From: a virus
IMG/VR virus record: IMGVR_UViG_3300003789_000014
Coordinates: 1 to 30,186 of that record
Length of the DNA: 30,186 nucleotides
Reading direction: 5' to 3' (one strand)
The stretch's first letter is position 1. Every line of letters begins with the position of its first letter. The notes under the pieces are model-generated. The model saw only the letters and a list, made by a program, of their open reading frames with translations, had not been told where the DNA came from and ran no database searches. Shown piece after piece: positions 6,167 to 14,319 of this stretch. The position numbers and the translations under genes are program-made.

Positions 6167-6486
6167 GGCGCCTCGCCCCGGCCCCGCAGCTCGAGATCGG
6201 CGCCCAGGCCAGACGCCTTCACCGTGCCGACCGTCGGCATCATGAGGGCGATGACGATCAGGATCAGACCGCCAAGCGCGAAGAACAGCGCCCAACCCAG
6301 ATAGTGAATCCGATCCTTGTCGTTCGGCGCGGTGACGGCCCACGGATGCAGCACCAGGGCCGCAACGATCACCAGCGCGATCACACCGCAAAACGCGCCG
6401 GCCAAAAGCAGCGTCCATTCGCTTTTGACGGTCGGGCGCTCCAGGCGCGAGGGCGCGCTTTCGCTGGGAGGCGACGGGTCGGTCAT
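6163..6486 (-). CDS. two-span membrane protein, probable holin, 107 aa
   Basis: The 107-residue product has two hydrophobic helices (about 24-46 and 62-83) joined by a short charged loop (APNDKDRIH). It has a polar proline/serine-rich N-terminus and a charged C-terminal tail (about 90-107). Small size, two membrane spans and position directly ahead of the endolysin fit a class II-like holin, which would trigger lysis by permeabilising the inner membrane. The ATG at 6486 is preceded by GGAG at a seven-base spacing. Which of the three adjacent membrane proteins is the actual holin cannot be decided from sequence. Confidence 0.65.
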   Translation of the reverse strand: MTDPSPPSESAPSRLERPTVKSEWTLLLAGAFCGVIALVIVAALVLHPWAVTAPNDKDRIHYLGWALFFALGGLILIVIALMMPTVGTVKASGLGADLELRGRGEAP

Positions 6487-6535
6487 CGAATGTCTCCGAG
6501 GATGGGATGCGAACGTCGCTCGCAGGGCGGCGCGG

Positions 6536-6922
6536 TTAGTGCGCCGTCAACAGCGCCTGGTGCAGCGTCGCGGCGAAGGCGACGACGGCGGGCTCCAATA
6601 TCTTGTAGACCAGCTGACCGCCCGGCACGGCGGCGACCACGGCCACGATCAACCCGCCGACCGCCATATGCGGGCTCAACCCGCCGACGCGCCGCCGTAC
6701 CTTGATCGGCGTCGCGCCGGGCTCCAGGTCTTTCGCCGTCAGCTCCGGAATGCCCAGGGCTTGAAGCACCATTGCCAAGTTGGCTTTGGTCACCGCCGAG
6801 TCGCCCGTCAGGGTATCGACCTGCGCCGCCGTCGCCTCCAGGCAATCGTGAAGCTCGCCAATCTGGTTCTGAAGGTCGACGTTTTTTGGGTTGGGTTTGC
6901 GTTCCAACTGGGTGACGGCCAT
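6536..6922 (-). CDS. membrane-associated lysis-region protein with N-terminal helix, 128 aa
   Basis: The start at 6922 is supported by GGAGG five bases upstream; longer frames reach back into the fibre gene. Residues 15-55 form a polar helical region (NVDLQNQIGELHDCLEATAAQVDTLTG, described in part), possibly a coiled coil. Then comes a basic patch (KVRRRVG) and a hydrophobic span at about 86-106, followed by a second hydrophobic stretch (109-125). This order, helical soluble part and then C-terminal membrane hairpin, is seen in some phage haemolysin/holin-accessory proteins, but I do not recognise the family. It is the first gene of the lysis segment after the tail fibre. Confidence 0.6.
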   Translation of the reverse strand: MAVTQLERKPNPKNVDLQNQIGELHDCLEATAAQVDTLTGDSAVTKANLAMVLQALGIPELTAKDLEPGATPIKVRRRVGGLSPHMAVGGLIVAVVAAVPGGQLVYKILEPAVVAFAATLHQALLTAH

Positions 6923-6943
6923 GGGCGCCTCCGGATCAATAGT

Positions 6944-6962
6944 CGGCGAACGCGGTTCGCCG
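6944..6962. repeat. palindromic word copy 1 (intergenic)
   Basis: CGGCGAACGCGGTTCGCCG, a perfect 8-bp inverted repeat with a 3-base loop, lies in the 56-base gap between the fibre gene and the next gene. On the - strand it contains the shared 16-mer CGAACCGCGTTCGCCG. No T-run follows on the - strand, so it is not a typical terminator. Four other copies of the core occur at 14752-14770, 16330-16348, 22645-22663 and 25317-25335. Confidence 0.85.
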
Positions 6963-6978
6963 GAAACAGCCGCTCGCC

Positions 6979-9900
6979 CTATTGCAAAACGCGCACGTTG
7001 TAGGTGGAGGCGGTTGGCGTTGCGCCGGTCGCCGCGCAGACCTTGACGGTCACAACCCCGGCCGCACTGACATAACCGTGCCAGTAGAAAGCATCGCCGG
7101 GATAGGTGGCGGGCGTAACTACAACCGCCATCGAGGTCGTCGCGCCGGTGACTGTGGCCGTTGTAGAGGCGCATGTGCCCGCCGACAAAGCCGACCCTCC
7201 TATGCTTGAGGTCGTGGCGCTGAACGTTGGGGTGATCGCCGCGCCGCCGGACGTTAGAACGCCGCCAACCGTGAGGGCGCCCGGAACGTTGACCAGGCCC
7301 GCCGACGATACAGTCAGCGCGTTGTTCGGCGCGTTGGCGGCGACAGAAAACGGAGTTTTGTTGTTGGTGGAGTCGTACAGTACATAGGCCGTACTGCCGA
7401 ATTCACCTTCGTACCAAACCTGCCCCGTGCCGTCGTGTCGGGTGGCCGAGTAATTGCTCAACGCGATGGTTTGCAGAAAGGCGGCTTTACCATTGGCGAG
7501 GTTGGTGAATGTTACAGTCATATCGGCGGCGGTCGCCGATGGTTGGCTGACAAGAAGCCTTGAGGCGCTTTCAGTCGATGTGCCGATCGAGACGTTTTGT
7601 GTGTTGGCGATATGCAATGCCGGCGCCAACGTTCCCGAAGCGTTCGCCGTTTGAATGTCGATCAACCCAGGGACAACACCTGACGCAATAGTGCCGGAGG
7701 AGCTGAAATTGATCTGCACGCTGCGAGACCAGGTCGTGCCGTCATAGCCCGCCGCCGTGATTTGCCCGATCAAATCTCCCGTGGTGATGACCGATGGATA
7801 TCCGACTGACGCTCCTCTGGCCTTAGCGAAATTAAGGCTTCCCGACGTCGGATCAGACGCCCAATTGATCGAGCCCAAGGCCGAATTGGCGAGGCTAGCA
7901 CCCTCAACCACAAAAACGGGATATCGATCAGTCAAAGATGGCGTCGAGGCCACCGCGCTGTTTCGGTTGACGAACACATTGCCGAAAGCGTCTACGGAAA
8001 ACGAACCGGTCGGCGCAGCCGCCGCGATCTTTAACGGTATCGTGCTGTTGGTAATGTCGTTGACTTGGAACGCAGTATTGCCGAATTGGCCGACCCGCCA
8101 TTCCTGCCCCAGCCCCGCGAAATCCGCGCCCGAATAGTTGGTGCTGGCCGTATAGGTTCGAACATAAGCGCCGTTGGTCGATGCGCCGTTGGTGATCGCC
8201 ATTATGGCGTCTGAACCGGCGGCGCTTTGATAGAGATCCAAGTTGAACGACGGTGTGCGCCCGATTCCGATTTTACCGTTGGCGGCGACATAAAGGGCGT
8301 TGCTGGGCGCGCCTTGGGCGATGGTCAGCGGCGTGGTCCCGCTCGTGATATCTTGAACCTGAAACGCCGTCGTCCCAAATTCGCCGACGGCCCAAGTTGC
8401 GCCGGTTCCATAATACCGTGAGCTGATATAATTGCTCGCGCCCGTCAGGTTTAAGTATGCGCCCTTAGAGCTCGCGGCGTTCGTCAGCCCGATAACCGCA
8501 TCGGTCGCTGAAGACGCGCTTTGATAGACGTCGAAATTGTAGATCGGCCCGCGGCCTAAACCTACAAATCCATTCGAAGTGATATTAACAGCGTTGGTCG
8601 GCGCGCCTTGAACAATGCTGAACGGGAATGTCGAGCTGGTGACATCTTCAATTTGGAACATTGTCGATCCAATTTGGCCCGCGCGCCATTGAGCGCCGGT
8701 TCCGAAATAGGCCGTGTTGCTGTAATTGCTGTTGGCGTTTGCAAGAAAGTAAGCACCGCGACCCGAAGCCGCATTAGTGATCGCCGAGTTAGCGTCGGCG
8801 TTCAGCGTCGATGCTGCGTAAGCGTCGAAATTATAGGTCGGTATGCGGCCCAGGCCTATGAACCCCGTTGGACCAATATTGATTGCGTTGGTCGGCGCGC
8901 CTTGATTAATTACCAAGGGATAAGTGCCGTTGGTAATATCTTGAAACTGAAACGCCGTGCTGCCGAATTCACCGACGCCCCAGGTGGCGCCCGTACCGGC
9001 ATATTGAGAATTCACATAATTGCTGCCGGCCGCCGCGAGCCAAATCGCTGCACGTCCCGAAACACCGTTGTGCACCCGCGCTGTAATGTCTGACGCGGCG
9101 GTCTTGTTATCCACGTCAAGGGGATAAGCCGGAGTGTTCGTGCCGATCCCGACACTACCTTGAACGGCTAGGCCGTTACTGGGCGCCGGGGCGCCGCTAA
9201 ACCCTGTCCCAGATCCAATCGCGATACCGCTGTATCCAATCGCCACGTCGCCGCCGATATTCAGCGGACCGGAATTTGGAAAGGCGATAGCGCCATTGAC
9301 CGCGTCGCTATAGGGCGTCGTAAACGACGAGCCGGCAGGTACGCTGTTATATTGAATACCAGAAAAACTTTGCAGGGTATCACCCACACCACCTGTGTAC
9401 ACTAGGTAAGGCGGCGTATATTGACCCGATATCTGAATATTATGAATGATCGACGCATTGTAAATATGCCCCGATCCGAGCATGACAAATAAACCCTGAC
9501 CCGCCGTCGTGTTTGACGCTGTGTAAATCGTACTATCGTCAACAATAACAGACGCCGCCGAAGACATGTAAATGTAAGGCGCGGTCGGTTGTTCAAAGTG
9601 AATAAAGTGAAACTCCGCGACGATCTGTGTGCCGCAAACCGCGCCAGTCGTTCCGCCTGAGCCATTATAGTCGAAATGACCGTTTTCAAAGCCCCAATTG
9701 TTATACGCAAGGCTGTTTACGCCGCAGTGAGCGTTGTCATAAATGTTAAAGCCCGACACTTTCATCAACTCACCGGCATTGTCCTGACCTCCCGGATCAA
9801 AAATGCCGTCGTAATTGTCGTGAAGGTGAATGCCTGTCAGGTTGATCGCCCAGACGTTATTTCCATAAGTATAGCCGCTCTTAAACCCGGAAATGTCAAC

Positions 9901-10854
9901 GTTCTGCAGGTTCAGAAACGGGCCCCAATAAGTGGACGGGCTAAGCGCGCCCGCCGGGTCGCCGCCGGAATAAACGCCGATATTCGTGTTGCCGGCGCTA
10001 TAACCCGCCGAGTGATGAATTCGACAATCGCGAATTGTCGGCATGGTATAGGTTGTGGCGGCTGTAAAAGTCGGTTCCGCAGCAACAATCGCTGCGCCGG
10101 TCGTGGGCGTGTAATTCAACATCGCCCCTTGGCAATCCAAAAGGATATTGTACGGAACAACAGCAGTCGTGCTGTAAGAATAATCCTGATACGGGTCAAT
10201 AATAACTTTATAAGATTTACCCGTTCCTACATAGGCTACTGCCGCATTGATCCAAGCGCCAATATCGGAACCTGCGCACCAGCTGGGAGCCGACGCGTAG
10301 CCACAAGCCGAGGCGTTCACCACGCCGGCCAGGTTTTGCAGCGCCGTCGCTGCGTCCTTCGCACCGACACCGCCCTGCGCAATCGCCAAAGGCGTGGTCA
10401 AGCCAGTGATCGCTGTAATGTCCGAATTAGAACCGCTTTTCGCCGCGCCTAAATTCGCCCTGGCAGTCGTCGAGCTGGCGACATCAGACAGGTTTGCGGC
10501 CTTAGCCAAGGCCGCCGCCGCCGCCGTGGCTGCAGCGCCTGCCGGATCAAAAGCCGATGAGGGTTGCGTCGCCGCACTATCTAAGCCGAGCGCGGTCCGC
10601 GCGGCCGGAGCGGTTGTCGCTCCCGTGCCGCCTTCGTTGATTGCAACAGGCGTGGTCAAGCCATTGAGGCTTGTAATGTCGGAATTCGCGCCCGACTTAG
10701 CGGCGCCCAGGTTGGTACGCGCCGTTGCCGGATTGGCGACATCGCCGAGATTTTGCGCTTTGTAAAGCGGCGGCCCAATCGTTGTTTGGGCCGCTACAAC
10801 GCTGGCAAGCAGACATAGGGCCGCAGCCCATGTAAACGGGTGACGCCGAGCCAT
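6979..10854 (-). CDS. large repetitive tail fibre / tailspike, receptor-binding candidate, 1291 aa
   Basis: Largest protein of the window, likely the main adhesin. The first 22 residues look like a Sec signal peptide (basic start, hydrophobic core WAAALCLLASVV, cleavage near A22), which is odd for a virion fibre. Two copies of a fibre motif follow (TARTNLGAAKSG and TARANLGAAKSG, each with a GGTGA/GGVGA-like turn). Residues about 200-540 read as a right-handed beta-helix (short strands, asparagine turns, IRDCRIHH, GIHLHDNYDGI), as in pectate-lyase-like spikes; depolymerase activity is possible but unproven. From about 565 come five modules of about 97 residues, with one unrelated fibre module between the fourth and fifth. 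The C-terminal 85 residues (TPTFSATTSSIGG onwards) form a separate terminal domain. AGGAG, overlapping the upstream stop, precedes the ATG. Confidence 0.88.
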   Translation of the reverse strand: MARRHPFTWAAALCLLASVVAAQTTIGPPLYKAQNLGDVANPATARTNLGAAKSGANSDITSLNGLTTPVAINEGGTGATTAPAARTALGLDSAATQPSSAFDPAGAAATAAAAALAKAANLSDVASSTTARANLGAAKSGSNSDITAITGLTTPLAIAQGGVGAKDAATALQNLAGVVNASACGYASAPSWCAGSDIGAWINAAVAYVGTGKSYKVIIDPYQDYSYSTTAVVPYNILLDCQGAMLNYTPTTGAAIVAAEPTFTAATTYTMPTIRDCRIHHSAGYSAGNTNIGVYSGGDPAGALSPSTYWGPFLNLQNVDISGFKSGYTYGNNVWAINLTGIHLHDNYDGIFDPGGQDNAGELMKVSGFNIYDNAHCGVNSLAYNNWGFENGHFDYNGSGGTTGAVCGTQIVAEFHFIHFEQPTAPYIYMSSAASVIVDDSTIYTASNTTAGQGLFVMLGSGHIYNASIIHNIQISGQYTPPYLVYTGGVGDTLQSFSGIQYNSVPAGSSFTTPYSDAVNGAIAFPNSGPLNIGGDVAIGYSGIAIGSGTGFSGAPAPSNGLAVQGSVGIGTNTPAYPLDVDNKTAASDITARVHNGVSGRAAIWLAAAGSNYVNSQYAGTGATWGVGEFGSTAFQFQDITNGTYPLVINQGAPTNAINIGPTGFIGLGRIPTYNFDAYAASTLNADANSAITNAASGRGAYFLANANSNYSNTAYFGTGAQWRAGQIGSTMFQIEDVTSSTFPFSIVQGAPTNAVNITSNGFVGLGRGPIYNFDVYQSASSATDAVIGLTNAASSKGAYLNLTGASNYISSRYYGTGATWAVGEFGTTAFQVQDITSGTTPLTIAQGAPSNALYVAANGKIGIGRTPSFNLDLYQSAAGSDAIMAITNGASTNGAYVRTYTASTNYSGADFAGLGQEWRVGQFGNTAFQVNDITNSTIPLKIAAAAPTGSFSVDAFGNVFVNRNSAVASTPSLTDRYPVFVVEGASLANSALGSINWASDPTSGSLNFAKARGASVGYPSVITTGDLIGQITAAGYDGTTWSRSVQINFSSSGTIASGVVPGLIDIQTANASGTLAPALHIANTQNVSIGTSTESASRLLVSQPSATAADMTVTFTNLANGKAAFLQTIALSNYSATRHDGTGQVWYEGEFGSTAYVLYDSTNNKTPFSVAANAPNNALTVSSAGLVNVPGALTVGGVLTSGGAAITPTFSATTSSIGGSALSAGTCASTTATVTGATTSMAVVVTPATYPGDAFYWHGYVSAAGVVTVKVCAATGATPTASTYNVRVLQ
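7288..9160 (-). repeat. five tandem ~97-residue modules in the fibre gene
   Basis: Each module runs from VGIG/IGLG through N..SGRGAY, SNY, TGA.W..GEFGSTAFQ..DIT and P..I.QGAPTNAV. Approximate extents are 8870-9160, 8575-8868, 8278-8574, 7984-8277 and, after a non-homologous insert (about 7605-7983), 7288-7602. The period is about 294 bases, and short DNA stretches such as GTTGGTCGGCGCGCCTTG recur exactly in two modules. The first four are more alike than the fifth. Likely origin is duplication with later replacement of one unit. Confidence 0.85.
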
Positions 10855-10866
10855 AACGGGGCGCTC

Positions 10867-11322
10867 CTATAATAGGGTGAGTGTGTCCCACGTGCCGTCA
10901 GCTAGATTGACGACAAAATCCACAACGGTTCGGTTGCTTGCGATTGTGATGGGGTTATTCAATTGATCGTTTATTTTATCACCCGCCGCCGGGATGATGA
11001 CGATCGGGTTGGTTTCAGACAGCCCTTTAAGGTCCGCGACACGAATTGCGGCGCCGTCGCTCAATCCAGCCAGCAGCGGCAGAATTAAGGTTCGCGAATG
11101 GGTAGTGACGACGCCATAAAGACCGCCAACCACCAAGGTTCGATCTGACGTCACTCGCGTCCATTGGCCTGGATAATCGAATATCCGGATTCGTGCGGCC
11201 AAAGCCGCAACCTCGCTGGCGGCCACGGGTTTGACGCGGCCGCCTTGACTAATCAACACCGCTTCGTCGCCCGACAACGGCACGGTCGCGCGCACGGGAT
11301 AGCCGTCCGGAAATTCGGGCAT
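10867..11322 (-). CDS. putative virion accessory protein between two fibre genes, 151 aa
   Basis: A 151-residue protein without signal peptide or membrane segment. The N-terminus (ATVPLSGDEAVLISQGGRVKPV) resembles a short motif often seen at the start of phage fibre or head-fibre proteins (L.GdE.v.vsQGG..k.v). The rest alternates short hydrophobic strands with glycine/aspartate turns and ends in WDTLTLL, so it is probably all-beta. It sits between the gp53-like fibre protein and the giant fibre, suggesting an adaptor or fibre-tip role. No Shine-Dalgarno is visible before ATG 11322. Its stop overlaps the ribosome binding site of the giant fibre gene. Confidence 0.6.
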   Translation of the reverse strand: MPEFPDGYPVRATVPLSGDEAVLISQGGRVKPVAASEVAALAARIRIFDYPGQWTRVTSDRTLVVGGLYGVVTTHSRTLILPLLAGLSDGAAIRVADLKGLSETNPIVIIPAAGDKINDQLNNPITIASNRTVVDFVVNLADGTWDTLTLL

Positions 11323-11367
11323 TGGGATGGGCTCGCTCGCGAGGAAAATGAGACGCAGCGGCGCGTG

Positions 11368-12201
11368 CTAGATCTTGCCGACGCACCGCCAGCCAAAACC
11401 CGTGGCCGCCGCGCCGCTGCCGCCAACGTCGTCTTGCACGTAGAAAGTCGCTCCCGTGGCCATGTAACTTTGGGTTTGCAAAGTTGTGTTGCCGATGTTG
11501 GAAGCGCTAGAATTCAATGCCCAAGCGTGAGCGATGAAACATTGACTCATGCCAACAAAGGGAAAAGTAATTGAAACCGACCCCTCGTGAGTAATCGCGC
11601 CCACTACATTACCCCATTGCTCCACATAGCCGTCCGGCCATATTTTATATCCGGGGTCTGCCAAGACAGCCGACGCGCCTGCGCTGGCCAGCGGCGTTTG
11701 CAATTCCCACGCGTTTAAGGCTGCGTTCCAAACAAAAGAATAGATTGAGCCTGCCGTGAGGGAGCCCGCGCCGAGCGCCACTTGGCTGGACGTGACCGGC
11801 TGCGCACCGAGCGCGTTGACGTTGAGCGTCACTGCGCCGGTATTGGTGTGCCCGACTTTGACCCTGACTTCCATGCCGTCCGTCAACGCGGCCGGGACGG
11901 GCGACAAGGTTGCAGTTAAGGTATTAACTGCGCCAGTATCGGCCGCATATTTCGGTGTGCCGCGCTGGATCAAGTAAAGAATGGCATCGCGCACTTGGGT
12001 ATAGACGGTTTTGGACAATCCAATACCGGCCGCGACCACAACGGTGACCAATTCTTCCTGCACCATGTTTGCCCATGACGCCCGAAGCAAAGTCGCGGGC
12101 GTTGGCGTTGCAGGATCGCCTTCCGTGAAATAGCCGGGCGTTCCGGCGGCTTCCGGAGCCGGCAAGGCGTTTGCCGCCGTCGCGTCGTCGATGCGCTGCA
12201 T
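11368..12201 (-). CDS. tail fibre protein with gp53-like C-terminal domain, 277 aa
   Basis: Tail fibre in the position of Mu gene 49. The N-terminal ~75 residues (MQRIDDATAANALP, GTPGYFTEGDPATP, SWANMVQEELVTVV) are a common attachment segment of Mu/P2-type fibres. The middle has a beta-rich repeat (TNTGAVTLNVNALGAQPV). The C-terminal ~85 residues (GYKIWPDGYVEQWGNV, FPFVGMSQCFIAHAW, FGWRCVGKI) match the gp53-like C-terminal fibre domain as I know it. It is separated from the gp48-like gene by four bases. No separate fibre-assembly chaperone of the Tfa type is visible. Confidence 0.85.
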   Translation of the reverse strand: MQRIDDATAANALPAPEAAGTPGYFTEGDPATPTPATLLRASWANMVQEELVTVVVAAGIGLSKTVYTQVRDAILYLIQRGTPKYAADTGAVNTLTATLSPVPAALTDGMEVRVKVGHTNTGAVTLNVNALGAQPVTSSQVALGAGSLTAGSIYSFVWNAALNAWELQTPLASAGASAVLADPGYKIWPDGYVEQWGNVVGAITHEGSVSITFPFVGMSQCFIAHAWALNSSASNIGNTTLQTQSYMATGATFYVQDDVGGSGAAATGFGWRCVGKI

Positions 12202-12205
12202 GATT

Positions 12206-12754
12206 TCAGCTCAAAAGAAGGATGGACGTATGGGCCGGGGCCCGGGCACGAAATTCGCAAATCAACACGGATGGATCGAGGCCGCCACTATTGGCTAATA
12301 CTGTAACGCCCCAAGTGAACGACCAAGCCGGCCCGCGCAAAGCTTGGCCCGCAGAGTTTCGACCGACGCGAAACGGCGTGTAAGTGGCGATGGTGATCGT
12401 AAATCCAAGCGTAGCGGCAAACGCGATAAAATCGAGAGCGCTGACGCCGCCGGTATCGGTGAGGCGGCCGAGCACTTGCGCGCGCCGTTGTTTATCTGTC
12501 GCGCCTGGACCGACACAGGGATCCGGCAAGCCTAAACTGGCTTCCCACTCCGGCAGCAGCTCGGAGGTGGTTGCGGGAAATGCATCGATCAGCAACGCCG
12601 CGCCCCGCGCCGCCAACCGTTGAAAGCTTTGCGCCAGTTCGGTCAAAAGCGCCGTCTGAGTGCTGGACGGGTCCGCAGTCCACACGCGTCCGCGCGGCAA
12701 TAGTCGCTGCAAGGCGGTAGCGAAATCTTGAACGGTAAACGCGGGCGCGGGCAT
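12206..12754 (-). CDS. baseplate wedge/tail protein, Mu gp48-like (DUF2313/YmfQ), 182 aa
   Basis: Member of the YmfQ/DUF2313 family, a baseplate protein next to gp47 in Mu-type tails. Family features are the N-terminal helix with LQRLLPRGRVW, the ERLAARA-like segment (QRLAARGAALLIDAFPATTSELLPEWEASLGLP) and the central TDKQRRAQVLGRLTDTGGVS. Length is typical. The start shares a base with the gp47-like stop (TGATG). The C-terminal ARAPAHTSILLLS resembles the usual KPAHT ending. Confidence 0.88.
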   Translation of the reverse strand: MPAPAFTVQDFATALQRLLPRGRVWTADPSSTQTALLTELAQSFQRLAARGAALLIDAFPATTSELLPEWEASLGLPDPCVGPGATDKQRRAQVLGRLTDTGGVSALDFIAFAATLGFTITIATYTPFRVGRNSAGQALRGPAWSFTWGVTVLANSGGLDPSVLICEFRARAPAHTSILLLS

Positions 12755-13878
12755 CAGCTGTACGTCACAGCGCCGCGCACGGGCAGGTATCCGGCCGCCG
12801 AGCTGATATTGCCCGCCGAGCCCGGGGAGACCGTCCCATGATCGCAGGTGATCGCGGTAATGACGAAGCCAGCCGTCAAAGGCACGGCGGCGATCGCGGA
12901 CTCAATGGCGGACAAGTTTACCGAGCCGCCCGGCGCCGCCACGGCCAACAGCGCCGCGTCGATCGCCGCCGCGATGGCGGCTTTTATATCCGCCGTGGCG
13001 GCGCTTAGCCCCGCCAACGTAAAAGCAACGGTGTTCGGTCGTGGCGCCACCACATAAACCAAAGCGGTCACCGGCTGCAGTGGATAGATGGCATTGGCGA
13101 CGACCAGTTGGTCACCCGTTGCGGCCACGTCGCGCGTTTCCAAAGCCGCGACACCGTTTGAGCCTTGTGGAAATCCGTTATGCGTGGCTTCGGCGTCGTC
13201 CAGCATCACATAGACCACAACCGTGCCAGGCCCCTGACCTCGAGGCGATACCCAAGCGCGGGTGACCCCCGGCGCGCCCAGCGCCCACTCCACATAATCG
13301 CTTTGGGCCCCGCCCTTTGCCGGGGCCGCATAGGCCGCCAACATCCGGGTGCGTAATGAGGCGTCGAGTTCAACATCAGCGCCGCCGCTAAGCGCCGCCG
13401 TAGTCGCGCCGTTGGGCGAAACGCCGGCGACAGCCGAACCAAGTGTTAGCCCCGCTCCGCTGTCGACGTTGCCCGTTGCACCCGCTTGCACCGCTTGAAT
13501 TGTGACGGCGACAGAACCGCCGCTTGCCACGCCGCCCGTGGTGACCACATAAGCCGCTCCGGTCGAGGTCAGCACGACGGGTGTCCCGGCGGGCAACGGC
13601 GACGATCCAGAAGCCGCGAAAGACGCCGGACCTGACGCCTTGGTCGCGGCCTTGCGGGTGACGCCTTTCAACGCCGCCCAGCCTTCCAGCGCTTCATCCT
13701 TAGCCGTAAACGGCGTCGATTGGCGGGCGATCCAATCGAGATAACCGTATTGACCCCAAAGCGCGCCGGCTAAGGCTTTGCCGAGGACGGGAACATTGGC
13801 AAAACGCAGCCAGTCCGACCCGAGGTCGGCTTTAATTTGGGCTCGCAAATCACTTAGGGTGGGACGGGCGAACGGCAT
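12754..13878 (-). CDS. baseplate assembly protein J / Mu gp47-like, 374 aa
   Basis: Baseplate wedge component. The start (MPFARPTLSDLRAQIKADLGS), the segment QYGYLDWIARQSTPFTAKDEALEGWAALKGVTRK (described in part) and the glycine-rich middle (PLPAGTPVVLTSTGAAYVVTTGG) are characteristic of the baseplate J family. So is the central DASLRTRMLAAYAAPAKGGAQSDYVEWA-type motif with GVTRAWVSPRGQGPGTV. It lies between the gp46-like and gp48-like genes and overlaps both by one base, as in Mu. Confidence 0.92.
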   Translation of the reverse strand: MPFARPTLSDLRAQIKADLGSDWLRFANVPVLGKALAGALWGQYGYLDWIARQSTPFTAKDEALEGWAALKGVTRKAATKASGPASFAASGSSPLPAGTPVVLTSTGAAYVVTTGGVASGGSVAVTIQAVQAGATGNVDSGAGLTLGSAVAGVSPNGATTAALSGGADVELDASLRTRMLAAYAAPAKGGAQSDYVEWALGAPGVTRAWVSPRGQGPGTVVVYVMLDDAEATHNGFPQGSNGVAALETRDVAATGDQLVVANAIYPLQPVTALVYVVAPRPNTVAFTLAGLSAATADIKAAIAAAIDAALLAVAAPGGSVNLSAIESAIAAVPLTAGFVITAITCDHGTVSPGSAGNISSAAGYLPVRGAVTYS

Positions 13879-14318
13879 TAGTCAGTCCCCCACGCCCAGG
13901 CATAGGCCAGGCTCACCACGTCGCCGGTCGGCCGCACGATGCCGATGCGCGCCGCCAACCGGCCGCCGGGTTGCCACTCGCATTCGATATCGACGCGCCC
14001 CGCCACTTGGTCCGTCACCAGCCAGGCCAAGGCGGCTTTGATGGCGTCGCGCACCGCGTTCAGCGTCGCCGAGGTCCGCTTGGCGCGCTCATAGAGCCAG
14101 AGCCGGGAGCCGATCGGCGTGTCTTCGCCCTGGTCGCCCCACCAACCGCGCGGATCGCCGGACCCGTCCGGGATGACGTCGGACGGGGTGGCCGTGGCGT
14201 CGCTGAACAGGCTGATCAGCACCGCCGTCTCAAGATCGGAAAGCGGCTGCGACGGATCGGGCGCAACCCAATCGCCCCGCGCTTCGGCAGGGACCCACAT
14301 CGTCGGAATATCGCGCAT
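13878..14318 (-). CDS. baseplate protein, Mu gp46-like, 146 aa
   Basis: Baseplate component of the phage GP46 family, related to the gp25-like wedge proteins. The family signature is visible in the first half (GDWVAPD..PLSDLETAVLISLFSDATA) and in RGWWGDQGEDTPIGSRLWLYERAKRT. The ATG at 14318, just past the upstream TAA, gives the usual length and N-terminus. A GTG start at 14351 would overlap the gp45-like gene and is less likely. The stop overlaps the gp47-like start by one base. Confidence 0.9.
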   Translation of the reverse strand: MRDIPTMWVPAEARGDWVAPDPSQPLSDLETAVLISLFSDATATPSDVIPDGSGDPRGWWGDQGEDTPIGSRLWLYERAKRTSATLNAVRDAIKAALAWLVTDQVAGRVDIECEWQPGGRLAARIGIVRPTGDVVSLAYAWAWGTD

Positions 14319-14319
14319 T

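Noticed and set aside
9676-10452. + strand open frame (258 codons) opposite the fibre beta-helix
   Set aside because: Antisense to a continuous 1291-codon gene; considered because of the local GC drop, but composition is not protein-like.
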